A stretch of 64,000 nucleotides of DNA from Poriferisodalis sp965226645 (GTDB taxonomy: Bacteria > Actinomycetota > Acidimicrobiia > Acidimicrobiales > Poriferisodalaceae). How positions within the stretch are numbered: position 1 is the first letter of the stretch; each line of letters starts with the position of its first letter. Positions 45,440 to 53,259 of the stretch are shown piece by piece. The DNA is taken from NCBI GenBank assembly GCA_965226645.1, contig CBDDDL010000001.1, positions 248,001-312,000 of the forward strand, read 5' to 3'. The translations under genes and the position numbers were made by a program. The notes below the pieces were generated by a model. That model was not told the DNA's origin. It ran no database searches and saw nothing but the letters and a program-made list of their open reading frames with translations.

Positions 45440-47218
45440 TCAGCCGCGGTTGAACTGCTCGAGCGCCGCGGCCGTGTAGTCGCCGTGCGGCCCGTCGTGG
45501 CTGAACACGTACGCGTTCGTACGGTTCGCATCGCCCGCTACGGCAATCACGAACTTTGACGGTTCCGACACGATCGGCACCAGGCGGTCCGGATCGTTTG
45601 AGGTTGCGAACTGTGGTGGCAGGTCGCCGGCAGCGACGACATCGGTGAGCCGGGGACGGCCAGCCGTCAGATTCGTCCATTCGCCGATGAGCTTCTCGAA
45701 GCGCCACGCCGGAATGCGAGCGTGCTCGAACAGCGCTTCAGCCAAGCGCGTCTTCGTCCACCCAGCCGCTGCGCAGGTGCGTGCCAGGATCGGCGACAGC
45801 ACCAGCAGCGGCCGGTAGTGCAGATGGCCAAGGCCATACAGGTGGCCCAGATCCCAGCCGGTGACGCGGGCTAGGCCGTCCGCCAGGTACGGCACGATCT
45901 CGTCGGGCGTGGAGCCGAAGACGCTGCCGACGATTGCGCCGCTGTTGAAGCGGGCCATGGTCAGCACGTCGTCGTGTGGGCCGAAGCCGAACTCGGCACT
46001 GACGGGTTCCCAGCCGATGTCAGCCAGCGCGGCGGCGTCTTCGCACAGGACTACCCGGAACGTGTTCCCGAAGGTGGACTTGTCGTGTTCGGCGGCGGTG
46101 AAGCCGAATACGTTGCGCTGGTACAGCCGCAGCCAGCGGCCGACGCTCGTGTTGGCGCGCACGCCGTCGCGCAGCGCGCCGACGCCAGAGTTGAACCCGA
46201 GCTCTGCCGCCTGTGGCCCATCGAGGATCATCAGCGCGTCGGCGCCGGTGGTGTTGCCGGAGTGCTCGGCGCCGTAGTGCGGGTTTGCCAAGATGCGGGC
46301 AGCGGCGAGCAGCACCGGAAGGTGCCGCGGCTCGCAGCCCGCCATGACGGCGTTGGTCGCCACTGACCACACGGTCATCTTGCGGCCGGTCGTGCGAGCG
46401 AGGCCCAGCGACTGCTGTGGGTCCAGGCCGGTGCCAGCCAGGAATGCCTCCACGCGGTCTCGTGTCGGCGGCACGATCGGCAGGCCATCCGACCAACCCC
46501 GGTTGGCGAAGATCTCGTTGACGTCGTCGATGGAACCGCTCGCGACTATGTCGTCAGGGGCAGGGTCGTCAGGCGCTGGGTCGTCGAGCGCTGGGTCGTC
46601 GAGCGCTGGGTCAGAGTGGATCGGGCCGCTGTGGGAGGCGGTGCCGTTCGTGCTGTTGGTGGCTGTCCCGCCGGTGAGCCCAGCGATGACTGCGTCAACG
46701 GTGTGGGCAACGAAGTTGGCCTCCATCTCGGCGGCGGACTGGGCGTCGACGTGCCCCACGGTGAGTGCCACTGGCAGCGCGTCGAAACCGTGTCCTCGTG
46801 CGGTGGCAACGGCCTGACCGTCGAAGCTCTCGCACACCACCGACACGGACGGCACGCCTGCCGACTCGGCCGCAACTGCTGCCCGCGCCACGGCGGGCGT
46901 GCAGCTGCCTCAGCAGCCCATTCCCGACACCACCGCGTCGACGGCTCGTGAGCGCAGCGAATCGGGAAGGCGGCCGATCACATTGGCTTCATCGGGGCCG
47001 TGGGTGTTGCCAAACGTGTCGTAGCCGATGAACTTGACATCGGTGTAGCGGGCGGCGAGCTCGCGTTCGAGGATCGGGAACAGCTCGTCGCCCCGGAACA
47101 GGTAGTCCCACAGGAATCCGATGCGCTTGCCGGCCAGCGTGTCGAGCCGCGGCGCCAGTTCTCGGTGTTCGACTCCAGACTGAGAACCAGGCCAGACGAC
47201 GTCGTAGGAAGATTCCAT
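45440..47218 (-). CDS. UGSC-family selenoprotein read through in-frame TGA
   Basis: One 592-residue protein if the TGA at 46910-46912 is read as selenocysteine (residue 103). The frame before it ends VVSGMGC and the frame after it continues directly as GSCTPAVARAA, giving the motif C-U-G-S-C that names the UGSC family. AAGGAGG eight bases before the ATG at 47218 fixes the start. No start codon with a good ribosome-binding site precedes the downstream part. Residues 1-170 are the UGSC domain; an Asp/Pro repeat linker follows; residues about 210-592 form a second domain (GWSDGLPIVPPT, NAVMAGCEPRHLPVLLAA, SGNTTGADALMILDGP) of unknown function. The reaction is unknown; a redox role is expected for Sec next to Cys. 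Confidence 0.85.
46551..46610 (-). repeat. Four 15-bp tandem repeats encoding an Asp/Pro linker
   Basis: Units at 46551, 46566, 46581 and 46596; the last two are identical and the first two differ at a few bases. On the coding strand they give PALDD-PALDD-PAPDD-PAPDD between the two domains of the selenoprotein. The in-frame unit length means the linker can change length freely. Confidence 0.85.
46872..46912 (-). promoter_or_regulatory. Candidate bacterial SECIS hairpin after the TGA
   Basis: Read on the minus strand: TGA, one G, then lower stem GCAGCTGC (46908-46901) pairing with GCAGTTGC (46879-46872) over eight pairs with one G-U. A small internal loop AC/A follows, then upper stem GCCCGC (46898-46893) with GCGGGC (46886-46881), and a six-base loop CGTGGC containing the GU expected for SelB. 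The loop begins 17 bases after the start of the TGA, within the distance known for bacterial SECIS elements. Confidence 0.75.
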
Positions 47219-47424
47219 GGTCGTGCCTCCTTGCGACGTTCGGGATCGGGCACATCGACGTGGACGGTCACAATATCTAGCTCGTGGTACTGCTGATGGA
47301 GCACAGACGATGCGTGGTGGTGCAGCATTCGCAACGACAGGTCGCGCTCGACGGCGTCGCCCGGACGTCAACGGACGGCGTTCGATGTCGTGGGGTGTCG
47401 CGTCGCTGGGTAGCTTCACCCGGC

Positions 47425-48678
47425 GTGATCGATCTCCGGCGGCTCCGTGACGACCCTGCGTATCGCGATGGCGCTATTCGCAAGGGTGCCGAGCCCAGTC
47501 TTGTCGACGACGTGCTCGCCGCCGATGAAGCGTGGCGAACGCTGACACACCAGGCGGAACAGGCCAGAGCCGCGCAAAACGCTGCGTCGCGTGAGATCGG
47601 CCGTGCTGCCGCTGACGAGCGACCCGCCAAGATTGCCGAGGCCGCACGACACAAGGCCGAGGTGGAGCGCCTCGAAGTCGACGAGCGAGCCGCGGCCACC
47701 CAACGCTCCGAACTGCTGCTGCACGTGCCGAATCCTGCTGTCGCGGACGTCCCCTCAGGTGACGAGGACGACTTTGAGTTGGTGCGCGAGGTCGGCGAGC
47801 GCACTGCAGCGCCCGCGCACGACCACGCCGAGATCGGGGCGCTTGCCGGCCTCGTCGACTCAGAGAGTGGGGCCCGCAACAGCGGCAGCCGGTTTGCGTA
47901 TTTGAAGGGTGCTGCGGTTCGGCTTGAGTTCGCGTTGGTGCAGTGGACGCTCGATGTGCTTGAACGTCATGGGTTCGTTCCGGTCATCCCGCCGGTGCTG
48001 GTGCGCGAGGAGCTGATGGTCGAGGCCGGCTTCTTCCCAGCGGACCGTCACCAGGTGTACGAGATCGACGGCGACGACCTATTTCTCATCGGCACCTCAG
48101 AGGTAGCGCTGGCAGGCCTCCATCGGGGAGAGCGCCTTGACCGTGCAGAGCTGCCGTTGCGGTACGGCGGGTTCTCGACGTGCTTTCGGCGGGAAGCCGG
48201 CACCCACGGCCGGGACACCCGTGGCATCTTCCGGGTGCACCAGTTCGACAAGGTCGAGATGTTCTCGTTCTGCGACTCGGACACCAGCTGGGACGAGCTG
48301 GAGGTGCTGCGCAGCATCCAAGAAGAGATCGTCGGCTCGCTCGATCTGCCGTACCGGGTCATCAACGTGGCCGCGGGTGATCTGGGCGCTGCTGCGGCTA
48401 AGAAGTACGACCTCGAAGTCTGGTTGCCGTCCGAGAAGGCCTACCGCGAGGTCACGTCGTGTTCGAACTACACCGACTACTCCGCGCGCCGACTCGGCAC
48501 TCGCTGGGCTGACGACGACGCCAGTGGACTCGTCCACACGCTCAACGGCACGGCGTGTGCGGTCGGCCGCACGCTCGTGTTCATCATGGAGAACCACCAG
48601 CGCCCCGACGGCTCCATCGCGGTGCCTGAGGTGCTGCACCCTTGGCTCAACTTCACCGAGATCGGTGCCCCCGCCTGA
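47425..48678 (+). CDS. serS: Seryl-tRNA synthetase
   Basis: Class II synthetase charging tRNA-Ser (and tRNA-Sec where present). The 417 residues have an N-terminal coiled-coil arm (about 25-105), motif 2 (FRREAGTHGRDTRGIFRVHQFDKVEMF), the TSEVAL segment and motif 3 with NGTACAVGRTLVFIMENHQ. The GTG at 47425 gives the family start MIDLRRLRDDP. It diverges from the selenoprotein gene across about 206 bases that should hold both promoters. Confidence 0.96.
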   Translation: MIDLRRLRDDPAYRDGAIRKGAEPSLVDDVLAADEAWRTLTHQAEQARAAQNAASREIGRAAADERPAKIAEAARHKAEVERLEVDERAAATQRSELLLHVPNPAVADVPSGDEDDFELVREVGERTAAPAHDHAEIGALAGLVDSESGARNSGSRFAYLKGAAVRLEFALVQWTLDVLERHGFVPVIPPVLVREELMVEAGFFPADRHQVYEIDGDDLFLIGTSEVALAGLHRGERLDRAELPLRYGGFSTCFRREAGTHGRDTRGIFRVHQFDKVEMFSFCDSDTSWDELEVLRSIQEEIVGSLDLPYRVINVAAGDLGAAAAKKYDLEVWLPSEKAYREVTSCSNYTDYSARRLGTRWADDDASGLVHTLNGTACAVGRTLVFIMENHQRPDGSIAVPEVLHPWLNFTEIGAPA

Positions 48679-48712
48679 GCTTTGTTGGGCCCGTCTGCCC
48701 CGCGGCGCTTAC

Positions 48713-49089
48713 CTAGACGAGCGAGAGCCCGGCGTAGGCGGTCGCAGTTGCGCTGGTGATGGTCAGCGACACATAACCGAGCGCGAGCAGGGGACTCGCC
48801 CGGCCGAGACGCACGGTCTCCGCACAGACGCCGGAGACCGTGGTGAGTGCGCCAAGGCCTGCTGTGCCGACGATGGTCGCGGCGGCGCCAGAAGTGTTTG
48901 CCAGCAAGCCCAGCACGAAGGCGCCCGAGGTATTGACGAGGAGCGTGCCAGCAAGCCCAGCACGAAGGCGCCCGAGGTATTGACGAGGAGCGTCCCGCCG
49001 GGCCCGAGGGCGGTGCTTACCCGCCAACGGGCAGTGGTGCCTATTGCGGCTGCGGCCGCGAAACCAACGGCAACTGCCAAGGTCGTCAC
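48713..49089 (-). pseudogene. crcB: Fluoride channel FluC/CrcB frameshifted by a 47-bp duplication
   Basis: The GTG at 49089 overlaps the stop of the upstream fluC (GTGA). The frame reads TTLAVAVGFAAAAAIGTTARWR to TLLVNTSGAFVLGLLA, then leaves frame because 48900-48946 is repeated exactly as 48947-48993. Removing one copy restores a 109-residue FluC ending GALTTVSGVCAET to AGLSLV. As written, the protein is truncated or chimeric. It may be a real recent mutation or an assembly error. Confidence 0.85.
48900..48993 (+). repeat. Perfect 47-bp tandem duplication inside fluC
   Basis: Two adjacent, identical 47-base units (48900-48946 and 48947-48993). 47 is not a multiple of three, so the repeat shifts the reading frame of the fluoride channel gene. 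No divergence between copies, so it is very recent or artefactual. Confidence 0.95.
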
Positions 49090-49499
49090 GGTCGGCCTCG
49101 GCGGGACGGAACGACAGCACGGCCTCCGATGACTGCCGCGCTGCATGCCGCAAGAGTGAAGCCCAGCCAGGCGCCGGCGGCTCCGATACGGCCAGCTTCG
49201 AGCAGCTTTGCCAGTTGCAGAGCGAGCGCCGACATGCTGGTCAGTGCACCGCAGAAACCCGCGGTCAGCCACGGAGACGGCGGAGTGATCGGTCGCCGGA
49301 GATCCAGGCGAGCGCGGCGAACTGCAAGACGCTGTTGTACGGCATCGTGCCGGGCTGTGCCCCAGCCGATGACGGCGCACCCCCCCACGTTGACGACGAG
49401 CAGTGCCCAGTCGTCGTTCAGCTGGCTTGCCGCGGCCCACCTCAGCGCAGCGCCAATGACACCCGCCGTCGCGACCATCACTGCAATGCGTTTGGTCAT
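49086..49499 (-). CDS. crcB: Fluoride channel FluC/CrcB, first of a pair
   Basis: 137 residues, four helices: an N-terminal glycine-rich helix ending GAALRWAAAS, LLVVNVGGCAVIG, and GFCGALTSMSALALQ, the divergent form of the GFxGGxTTFSTF signature. FluC works as a dual-topology dimer; in many actinobacteria two adjacent genes encode the two halves, as here. Exports cytoplasmic fluoride. I see no fluoride riboswitch fold upstream. Confidence 0.85.
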   Translation of the reverse strand: MTKRIAVMVATAGVIGAALRWAAASQLNDDWALLVVNVGGCAVIGWGTARHDAVQQRLAVRRARLDLRRPITPPSPWLTAGFCGALTSMSALALQLAKLLEAGRIGAAGAWLGFTLAACSAAVIGGRAVVPSRRGRP

Positions 49500-49524
49500 G
49501 CTCGTGCGCAGTGGCGGGTGCCGG

Positions 49525-50223
49525 TCAAGCGTGCATCGAGATCTCGTGCGCTAGCGCGCGGCCATCGCTGTGGTTGCCAGCGGTCAGCGGCCAGGCGCGC
49601 GCGGCGGCGGCGAGTCCCTCGATGAGGGCCTCATGGTGGGGGACACGGCCGGGCCCGCCGAACCCGGTCCACATCGGGCTCTTGCCGCGGATGCGCGGCG
49701 GCAGCTCGATCTGCACGCCGCCTTCGGAAGGCAGGTTGCAGGGGTTGCGCGGGTGCTGGCCCGCCAGCGAGCGGGGGATGTCATCGAGACGGTGAAGGAT
49801 CTCGTAGTGCGGCAGGCGGCCGATCAGGTGTACGGCGACGTGTGCCGCCAAGGTTCGATTGCGCCCGCCCAGCAGCACGGCGCGCAACAGGCGGGGGCTG
49901 CCGAAGCCATGGACCGCCACGACGACATCGACATGGTCCAAGAACCTTGCAAGCACTGCTGAATCCGCAGGGTTGAAGTGGTGGCTCGGCAGGTGCCACT
50001 GGTCGTCGGGGCCCTGCAGGCACGCGTACACCGAAGCGCCGCTGCGTTGCGCAGCGGTGATTGCGATGTCGTCAGTGATCTCTTCGAGCCAACCCCCGTG
50101 AAAGGCCATGAAGCCGAACCTCGACCGAAGCTGCAGTACCTCGCTCACTCCCGGCCGGCCCAGCAATTCTGCGAAGGGCCGTTCGGCGTCGAGGAGCGTG
50201 CGGTCGGCCAGGTGCAATGCCAC
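49525..50223 (-). CDS. Poly-gamma-glutamate hydrolase-type zinc peptidase
   Basis: 232 residues of the PghP/DUF867 fold related to carboxypeptidase-like zinc hydrolases. Motifs include FMAFHGGWLEEITDDIA (metal His and Glu), SVYACLQGPDDQWHLPSHHFNP, DHVDVVVAVHGFG (third ligand His) and NPCNLPSEGGVQIELPPRIRG with the catalytic Glu region. It may cleave gamma-glutamyl or similar amide polymers; the actual substrate is unknown. It follows ccdA by six bases and precedes the FluC pair, all on one strand. Confidence 0.78.
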   Translation of the reverse strand: MALHLADRTLLDAERPFAELLGRPGVSEVLQLRSRFGFMAFHGGWLEEITDDIAITAAQRSGASVYACLQGPDDQWHLPSHHFNPADSAVLARFLDHVDVVVAVHGFGSPRLLRAVLLGGRNRTLAAHVAVHLIGRLPHYEILHRLDDIPRSLAGQHPRNPCNLPSEGGVQIELPPRIRGKSPMWTGFGGPGRVPHHEALIEGLAAAARAWPLTAGNHSDGRALAHEISMHA

Positions 50224-50229
50224 GAGGAC

Positions 50230-51147
50230 TTAGTTCAGCATCTCGGCGGCACTGTCTGCTTGGAGCGGTTCGGGGGGATCATCGAAGTCGGCCGACGCCG
50301 CTTCAACGTCGTCGCCTCGACCAGTCACCAGCATCGCCATGACGCCGACGGCCAGCACAATGCTCATGACGAGCCCCAGACGGATCCCGCCGACGGACGC
50401 CACCCAGTTGCTCACGCTGCTGCTCCAGCGCTCGACAGTCACCACCAACCCGTCATCGCTGCGGTCGGTCAGGTCGATGATCCAATACCAGACGGTGAAC
50501 GCACCCGCCGCAATCATCAGCACAGCGGCGATCGTGTCGGTGTGACGCATCAGTGCCCGCAGCTTGCTCAGCAGCCATCCGCGTGCGAGCGCCAGGCTCA
50601 CGGCCAGCGATGTGAGCACCAGGCCCATGCCCAGCGCGTACAGCACGAACGACACCACTCCGCCCGCGAGGCTGTCGTCCCCAGCGGAAGCGGTAACGAC
50701 GACGAGAAACGTGGCGAGCCCGCACGACACCGATGCCACCGCGTAGCTGACGCCGAACAAGAAGAGCGAGCGAACGTCCCGTCCGGTGCCGCCTCGTTCG
50801 AACTTCGGCAGGATCACCGTGAGCCGGAACCCCGCCAGCATTGCAACGCCGAGCCCGATAAGACCCACGCCGATGAAGATGGCAGCCCACGGAACGTAGT
50901 CACGCAGGGCGTTCAGCCCTGCCGAGAGGGCGATGCCAACAACGCCGAACACCACGACAATGCCGCCAGTGACCACTGCTCCGGTGGCGAGCGCCCGACC
51001 GACACCGGCGCGCGAACTTCCCTCGCCCGCTCGACGGTCGATGCCCAAGAAGAACGAGAGATATGCGGGCAGCATCGCAAACCCGCAAGGATTCACGGTC
51101 GCCACGATCCCGGCAGTGAAGGCAAAGGTCAGACGTGCACCGTTCAT
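50230..51147 (-). CDS. ccdA: CcdA/DsbD-type thiol electron transporter
   Basis: A 305-residue membrane protein of six or more helices that moves reducing power across the membrane. The two redox cysteines are in FTAGIVATVNPCGFAMLPAYL and YAVASVSCGLATFLVVV. An extra pair of C-terminal helices and an acidic tail extend it beyond the minimal CcdA. It lies 103 bases downstream of a TlpA-like thioredoxin that is its probable partner in heme/CuA maturation; the oxidase genes nearby fit. Confidence 0.9.
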   Translation of the reverse strand: MNGARLTFAFTAGIVATVNPCGFAMLPAYLSFFLGIDRRAGEGSSRAGVGRALATGAVVTGGIVVVFGVVGIALSAGLNALRDYVPWAAIFIGVGLIGLGVAMLAGFRLTVILPKFERGGTGRDVRSLFLFGVSYAVASVSCGLATFLVVVTASAGDDSLAGGVVSFVLYALGMGLVLTSLAVSLALARGWLLSKLRALMRHTDTIAAVLMIAAGAFTVWYWIIDLTDRSDDGLVVTVERWSSSVSNWVASVGGIRLGLVMSIVLAVGVMAMLVTGRGDDVEAASADFDDPPEPLQADSAAEMLN

Positions 51148-51250
51148 CGGTCCGCTGCTTCCTTGTTGTCGCGTGCTGCCGGCCTATGTGCGCCGGATGG
51201 CTTCAACATCGTTGCACTCGTTGCCTGCCGTGCGGTTATCGGGCGTGCGC

Positions 51251-52030
51251 TCATAGTCCGTAGTGCTCCGTCGCCCGGCTGATGATGTCGGCGAGCGTCA
51301 GCAACCCGCTGTGAGTCTCGAGAATCTGGCCCTCCGGCGACACAAAGACCGTGGTGGGCATTCCCAGCCCGCCGAAGTCGATGAACAGTTCACGGTCGTC
51401 CATGCCGGTGGGGTAGGTGACTCCGCGATCGGCCACGGTGGCCAGTGCTTGCTGGGGGGGATCCTGGAAGGCCAGCCCGAGCACGGCCACCTCGGCGCCG
51501 TGGTCGACCCAGAACTGCTGGAAGTCGGGCATCTCGGCGACGCACGGCACGCACCAGCTCGCAAAGAAGTTGACGATGAGCGGGCAGCCCTGGTAGCCGG
51601 CGAATGCAGCAGGCAGATCGTCGAGCGTCGCGAAGCCGAGTGCGTGGACACCGTCGAGACGGGCGTCTTCGGAGTGGGTGGCAGGGTCGATACTGCTGCA
51701 GTCGATTGGTGCAACCGCAGGCTGCGTCAGTGCGGTCACTGCGGGCGAACTCACGTCGACCGCAGTGTCGCCCGTCGCACTGTTGCCGGTCGCGGTGCGA
51801 CCCTCCACCTCTGCTTCCATAGCAACCAGCGAGGTCATAGCGGGCCCGCCACCCCCTGCGAGCAGGTACACCGTGGCACCGAGTGCGTAGGTTGCAAGGA
51901 GGCCAAACAGAATGCCGCGCCATTGGCTCCTAACGAAAAGGCTCACCCGCGACGTCGAGTAGCGATGCTGCGGCGCAAGGAGCCAGCGCCCAACTTGCGT
52001 GCGCCAGCGGACGTCCTGCGGTGAGTCCAT
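51251..52030 (-). CDS. Membrane-anchored TlpA/ResA-like thioredoxin
   Basis: 259 residues. A cytoplasmic head and one transmembrane anchor (about 39-58) precede a variable linker and a thioredoxin domain with the redox site FFASWCVPCVAEMPDFQ and cis-Pro GMPTTVFVSPEGQ. It probably reduces apocytochrome c or CuA cysteines outside the membrane, with CcdA downstream supplying electrons. Confidence 0.88.
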   Translation of the reverse strand: MDSPQDVRWRTQVGRWLLAPQHRYSTSRVSLFVRSQWRGILFGLLATYALGATVYLLAGGGGPAMTSLVAMEAEVEGRTATGNSATGDTAVDVSSPAVTALTQPAVAPIDCSSIDPATHSEDARLDGVHALGFATLDDLPAAFAGYQGCPLIVNFFASWCVPCVAEMPDFQQFWVDHGAEVAVLGLAFQDPPQQALATVADRGVTYPTGMDDRELFIDFGGLGMPTTVFVSPEGQILETHSGLLTLADIISRATEHYGL

Positions 52031-52120
52031 GTCGCTGCGAGGCTACTTGCCGTTCCGGCGAGCCTTTCCGCGCTCTGGGCCTCACGCCGGTGTTGCGGCG
52101 CAGCTCTTGCCTGCGGCCAA

Positions 52121-52184
52121 ACGGCCCGCTCCGGGGCTGCCAGCCACCCATTTCGGGCAGCCTCAGTCCACCGAAGCGGGCCGT
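52121..52184. other. Two-stem structured element between whiB7 and tlpA
   Basis: Outer arms ACGGCCCGCT (52121-52130) and AGCGGGCCGT (52175-52184) pair perfectly and enclose a second stem GGCTGCC (52135-52141)/GGCAGCC (52156-52162). It lies in the 276-base intergenic region downstream of whiB7 and upstream of the thioredoxin gene. It could be a small RNA, a leader structure for the thioredoxin gene or a cruciform; nothing decides between them. Confidence 0.4.
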
Positions 52185-52237
52185 GCGATGCGCCTGCTGG
52201 GGGACAAGCGGGCATCGGCTGTGTTCGACCTGATGCG

Positions 52238-52275
52238 CCCGCCGCACGGCAGTCGCGGGACTGCCGTGCGGCGGG
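52238..52275 (-). terminator. 17-bp perfect hairpin downstream of whiB7
   Basis: Arms 52238-52254 and 52259-52275 are exact inverted complements with a four-base loop, 32 bases past the whiB7 stop. There is no U-run on either side, so it is a strong RNA hairpin and probable transcription end rather than a classical intrinsic terminator. Confidence 0.55.
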
Positions 52276-52306
52276 CGGCTCCGGGCGCGCCCAAGAGGGG
52301 GATGAC

Positions 52307-52651
52307 TTAGGCGCGCACCAGGTCGGGAGGCAGGGGGACCTCCTCGATGACGAGCGTGGGCCGAGGCCGTTTGGGCGGACGGCCCCGAGGACGTTTGTCC
52401 CTGCAGACCCTTCCGTTCTCGAACAGCTCTCCTCCCCACACGCCCCACGGCTCATGCCGGGCAGCGGCCGCAGCGAGGCACTCCTTGGCCACGGGGCAGA
52501 TTGCGCAGATGGCCTTCGCCCGAGCAATCTCGTAGTAGTCCTCCGAGAAGAACAGGTGGGTCATCGTGCCTACGAGGTCTCGGCAGCGGCCATCGACGCG
52601 CCATGCATCTTTGGTGGCTGCCTCCGTGTTGTGAATCTCAAGTGTCAGCAT
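52307..52651 (-). CDS. whiB7: WhiB-family Fe-S regulator, WhiB7-like
   Basis: 114 residues. Four cluster cysteines at 23, 49, 52 and 58 (C-x25-CxxC-x5-C), the EPWGVWGGELFENGR turn and a basic AT-hook-like tail KRPRGRPPK define the WhiB7 branch, which binds AT-rich DNA next to -35 elements with the main sigma factor and activates intrinsic antibiotic resistance. The tail continues 20 residues beyond the hook. The leader features upstream support this identity over other WhiB types. Confidence 0.85.
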   Translation of the reverse strand: MLTLEIHNTEAATKDAWRVDGRCRDLVGTMTHLFFSEDYYEIARAKAICAICPVAKECLAAAAARHEPWGVWGGELFENGRVCRDKRPRGRPPKRPRPTLVIEEVPLPPDLVRA

Positions 52652-52742
52652 GAGTGTTTCCTTTCCGGAAAGTGGTGCTGTGATTTGGATGGGTCTCGGG
52701 GCGGCTGTCTGTCCGGCCCCGCTGTCGTTCCGGTCCTGGAAC

Positions 52743-52776
52743 GCAAAACGGCCGCTGGGTTGTCCCAGCGGCCGTT
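52743..52776 (-). terminator. Intrinsic terminator in the whiB7 leader (attenuator)
   Basis: A perfect 13-bp stem (arms 52764-52776 and 52747-52759) with a four-base loop is followed on the minus strand by TTTT. It sits about 95 bases before the whiB7 start and just after the leader reading frame, so it would stop transcription prematurely unless the ribosome changes RNA folding. Confidence 0.75.
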
Positions 52777-52801
52777 CGGAGAATCTTGATGTTGCTGTTC
52801 G

Positions 52802-53062
52802 CTACATCAGGCACTCCGAAGGCCGAAGGGCGTGGCGCTTGCCGACAATTGCCGTATGGGCGCCGTTGACGGGCATCGGTCGGCCCGTCGCGGCCACCGT
52901 CTGCCACATCGCGGCCCGGATGGCGTCGTCGGCGCCTTGCCTAAATCGGCAGCCGATTGGGCTGTACCGGCCTCGGTGCGCCAGGCAGCGCACCGCGCGC
53001 GTCGGCACTACGACGCGGCCCGTTGGGTCGGGCGTTGTGCTGCAGGTGCCGAAGTCGGACAT
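52802..53062 (-). CDS. Candidate leader peptide frame (uORF) of whiB7
   Basis: An 86-codon frame starting MSDFGTCSTTPDP with AGGAAG seven bases before the ATG and ending ...SECLM, 25 bases before the terminator stem. Composition is not that of a known protein. The position between the promoter-like element and the terminator is what ribosome-mediated attenuation requires. Whether this exact frame or a shorter one within it is translated is uncertain. The 608 bases between whiB7 and the MBL gene contain only this leader. Confidence 0.45.
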   Translation of the reverse strand: MSDFGTCSTTPDPTGRVVVPTRAVRCLAHRGRYSPIGCRFRQGADDAIRAAMWQTVAATGRPMPVNGAHTAIVGKRHALRPSECLM

Positions 53063-53167
53063 CTGGGGCTTCCTATCAGGACGGAGTCGGGAATGTAGTA
53101 GCGGATCGCTGCAAGCACCCGACGATGAACCGCAGCGTTCCCTAGCGGATCACGCCAAGGTGATCTG

Positions 53168-53186
53168 TGTCAAGCGATTAAATCGC
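53168..53186 (-). promoter_or_regulatory. whiB7 promoter: TTGACA with adjacent AT-rich palindrome
   Basis: On the minus strand a perfect -35 TTGACA (53173-53168) is directly preceded by the 13-base palindrome GCGATTTAATCGC (53186-53174), whose AT-rich core lies three bases from the -35. An AT-rich patch at this spot is the known WhiB7 recognition site, so autoregulation is likely. I find no good -10 hexamer at 16-19 bases, consistent with an activator-dependent promoter. Confidence 0.6.
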
Positions 53187-53259
53187 CTTCGGAGGATTTC
53201 GCCACCCGATGGGCCCGCAAGAGTTCTGGGGGCTGGCGACGTTCGCCCCAACAATCGCC

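Noticed and set aside
46913..47419. Independent 169-residue gene ending at the TGA
   Set aside because: The region upstream of 47218 is not protein-like, and the TGA falls exactly at the Sec position of a UGSC motif with the frame continuing, so it is the first part of the selenoprotein.
49500..49524. Fluoride riboswitch ahead of the FluC pair
   Set aside because: Only 25 bases separate the first FluC gene from its upstream neighbour and no riboswitch-like pseudoknot sequence is visible.
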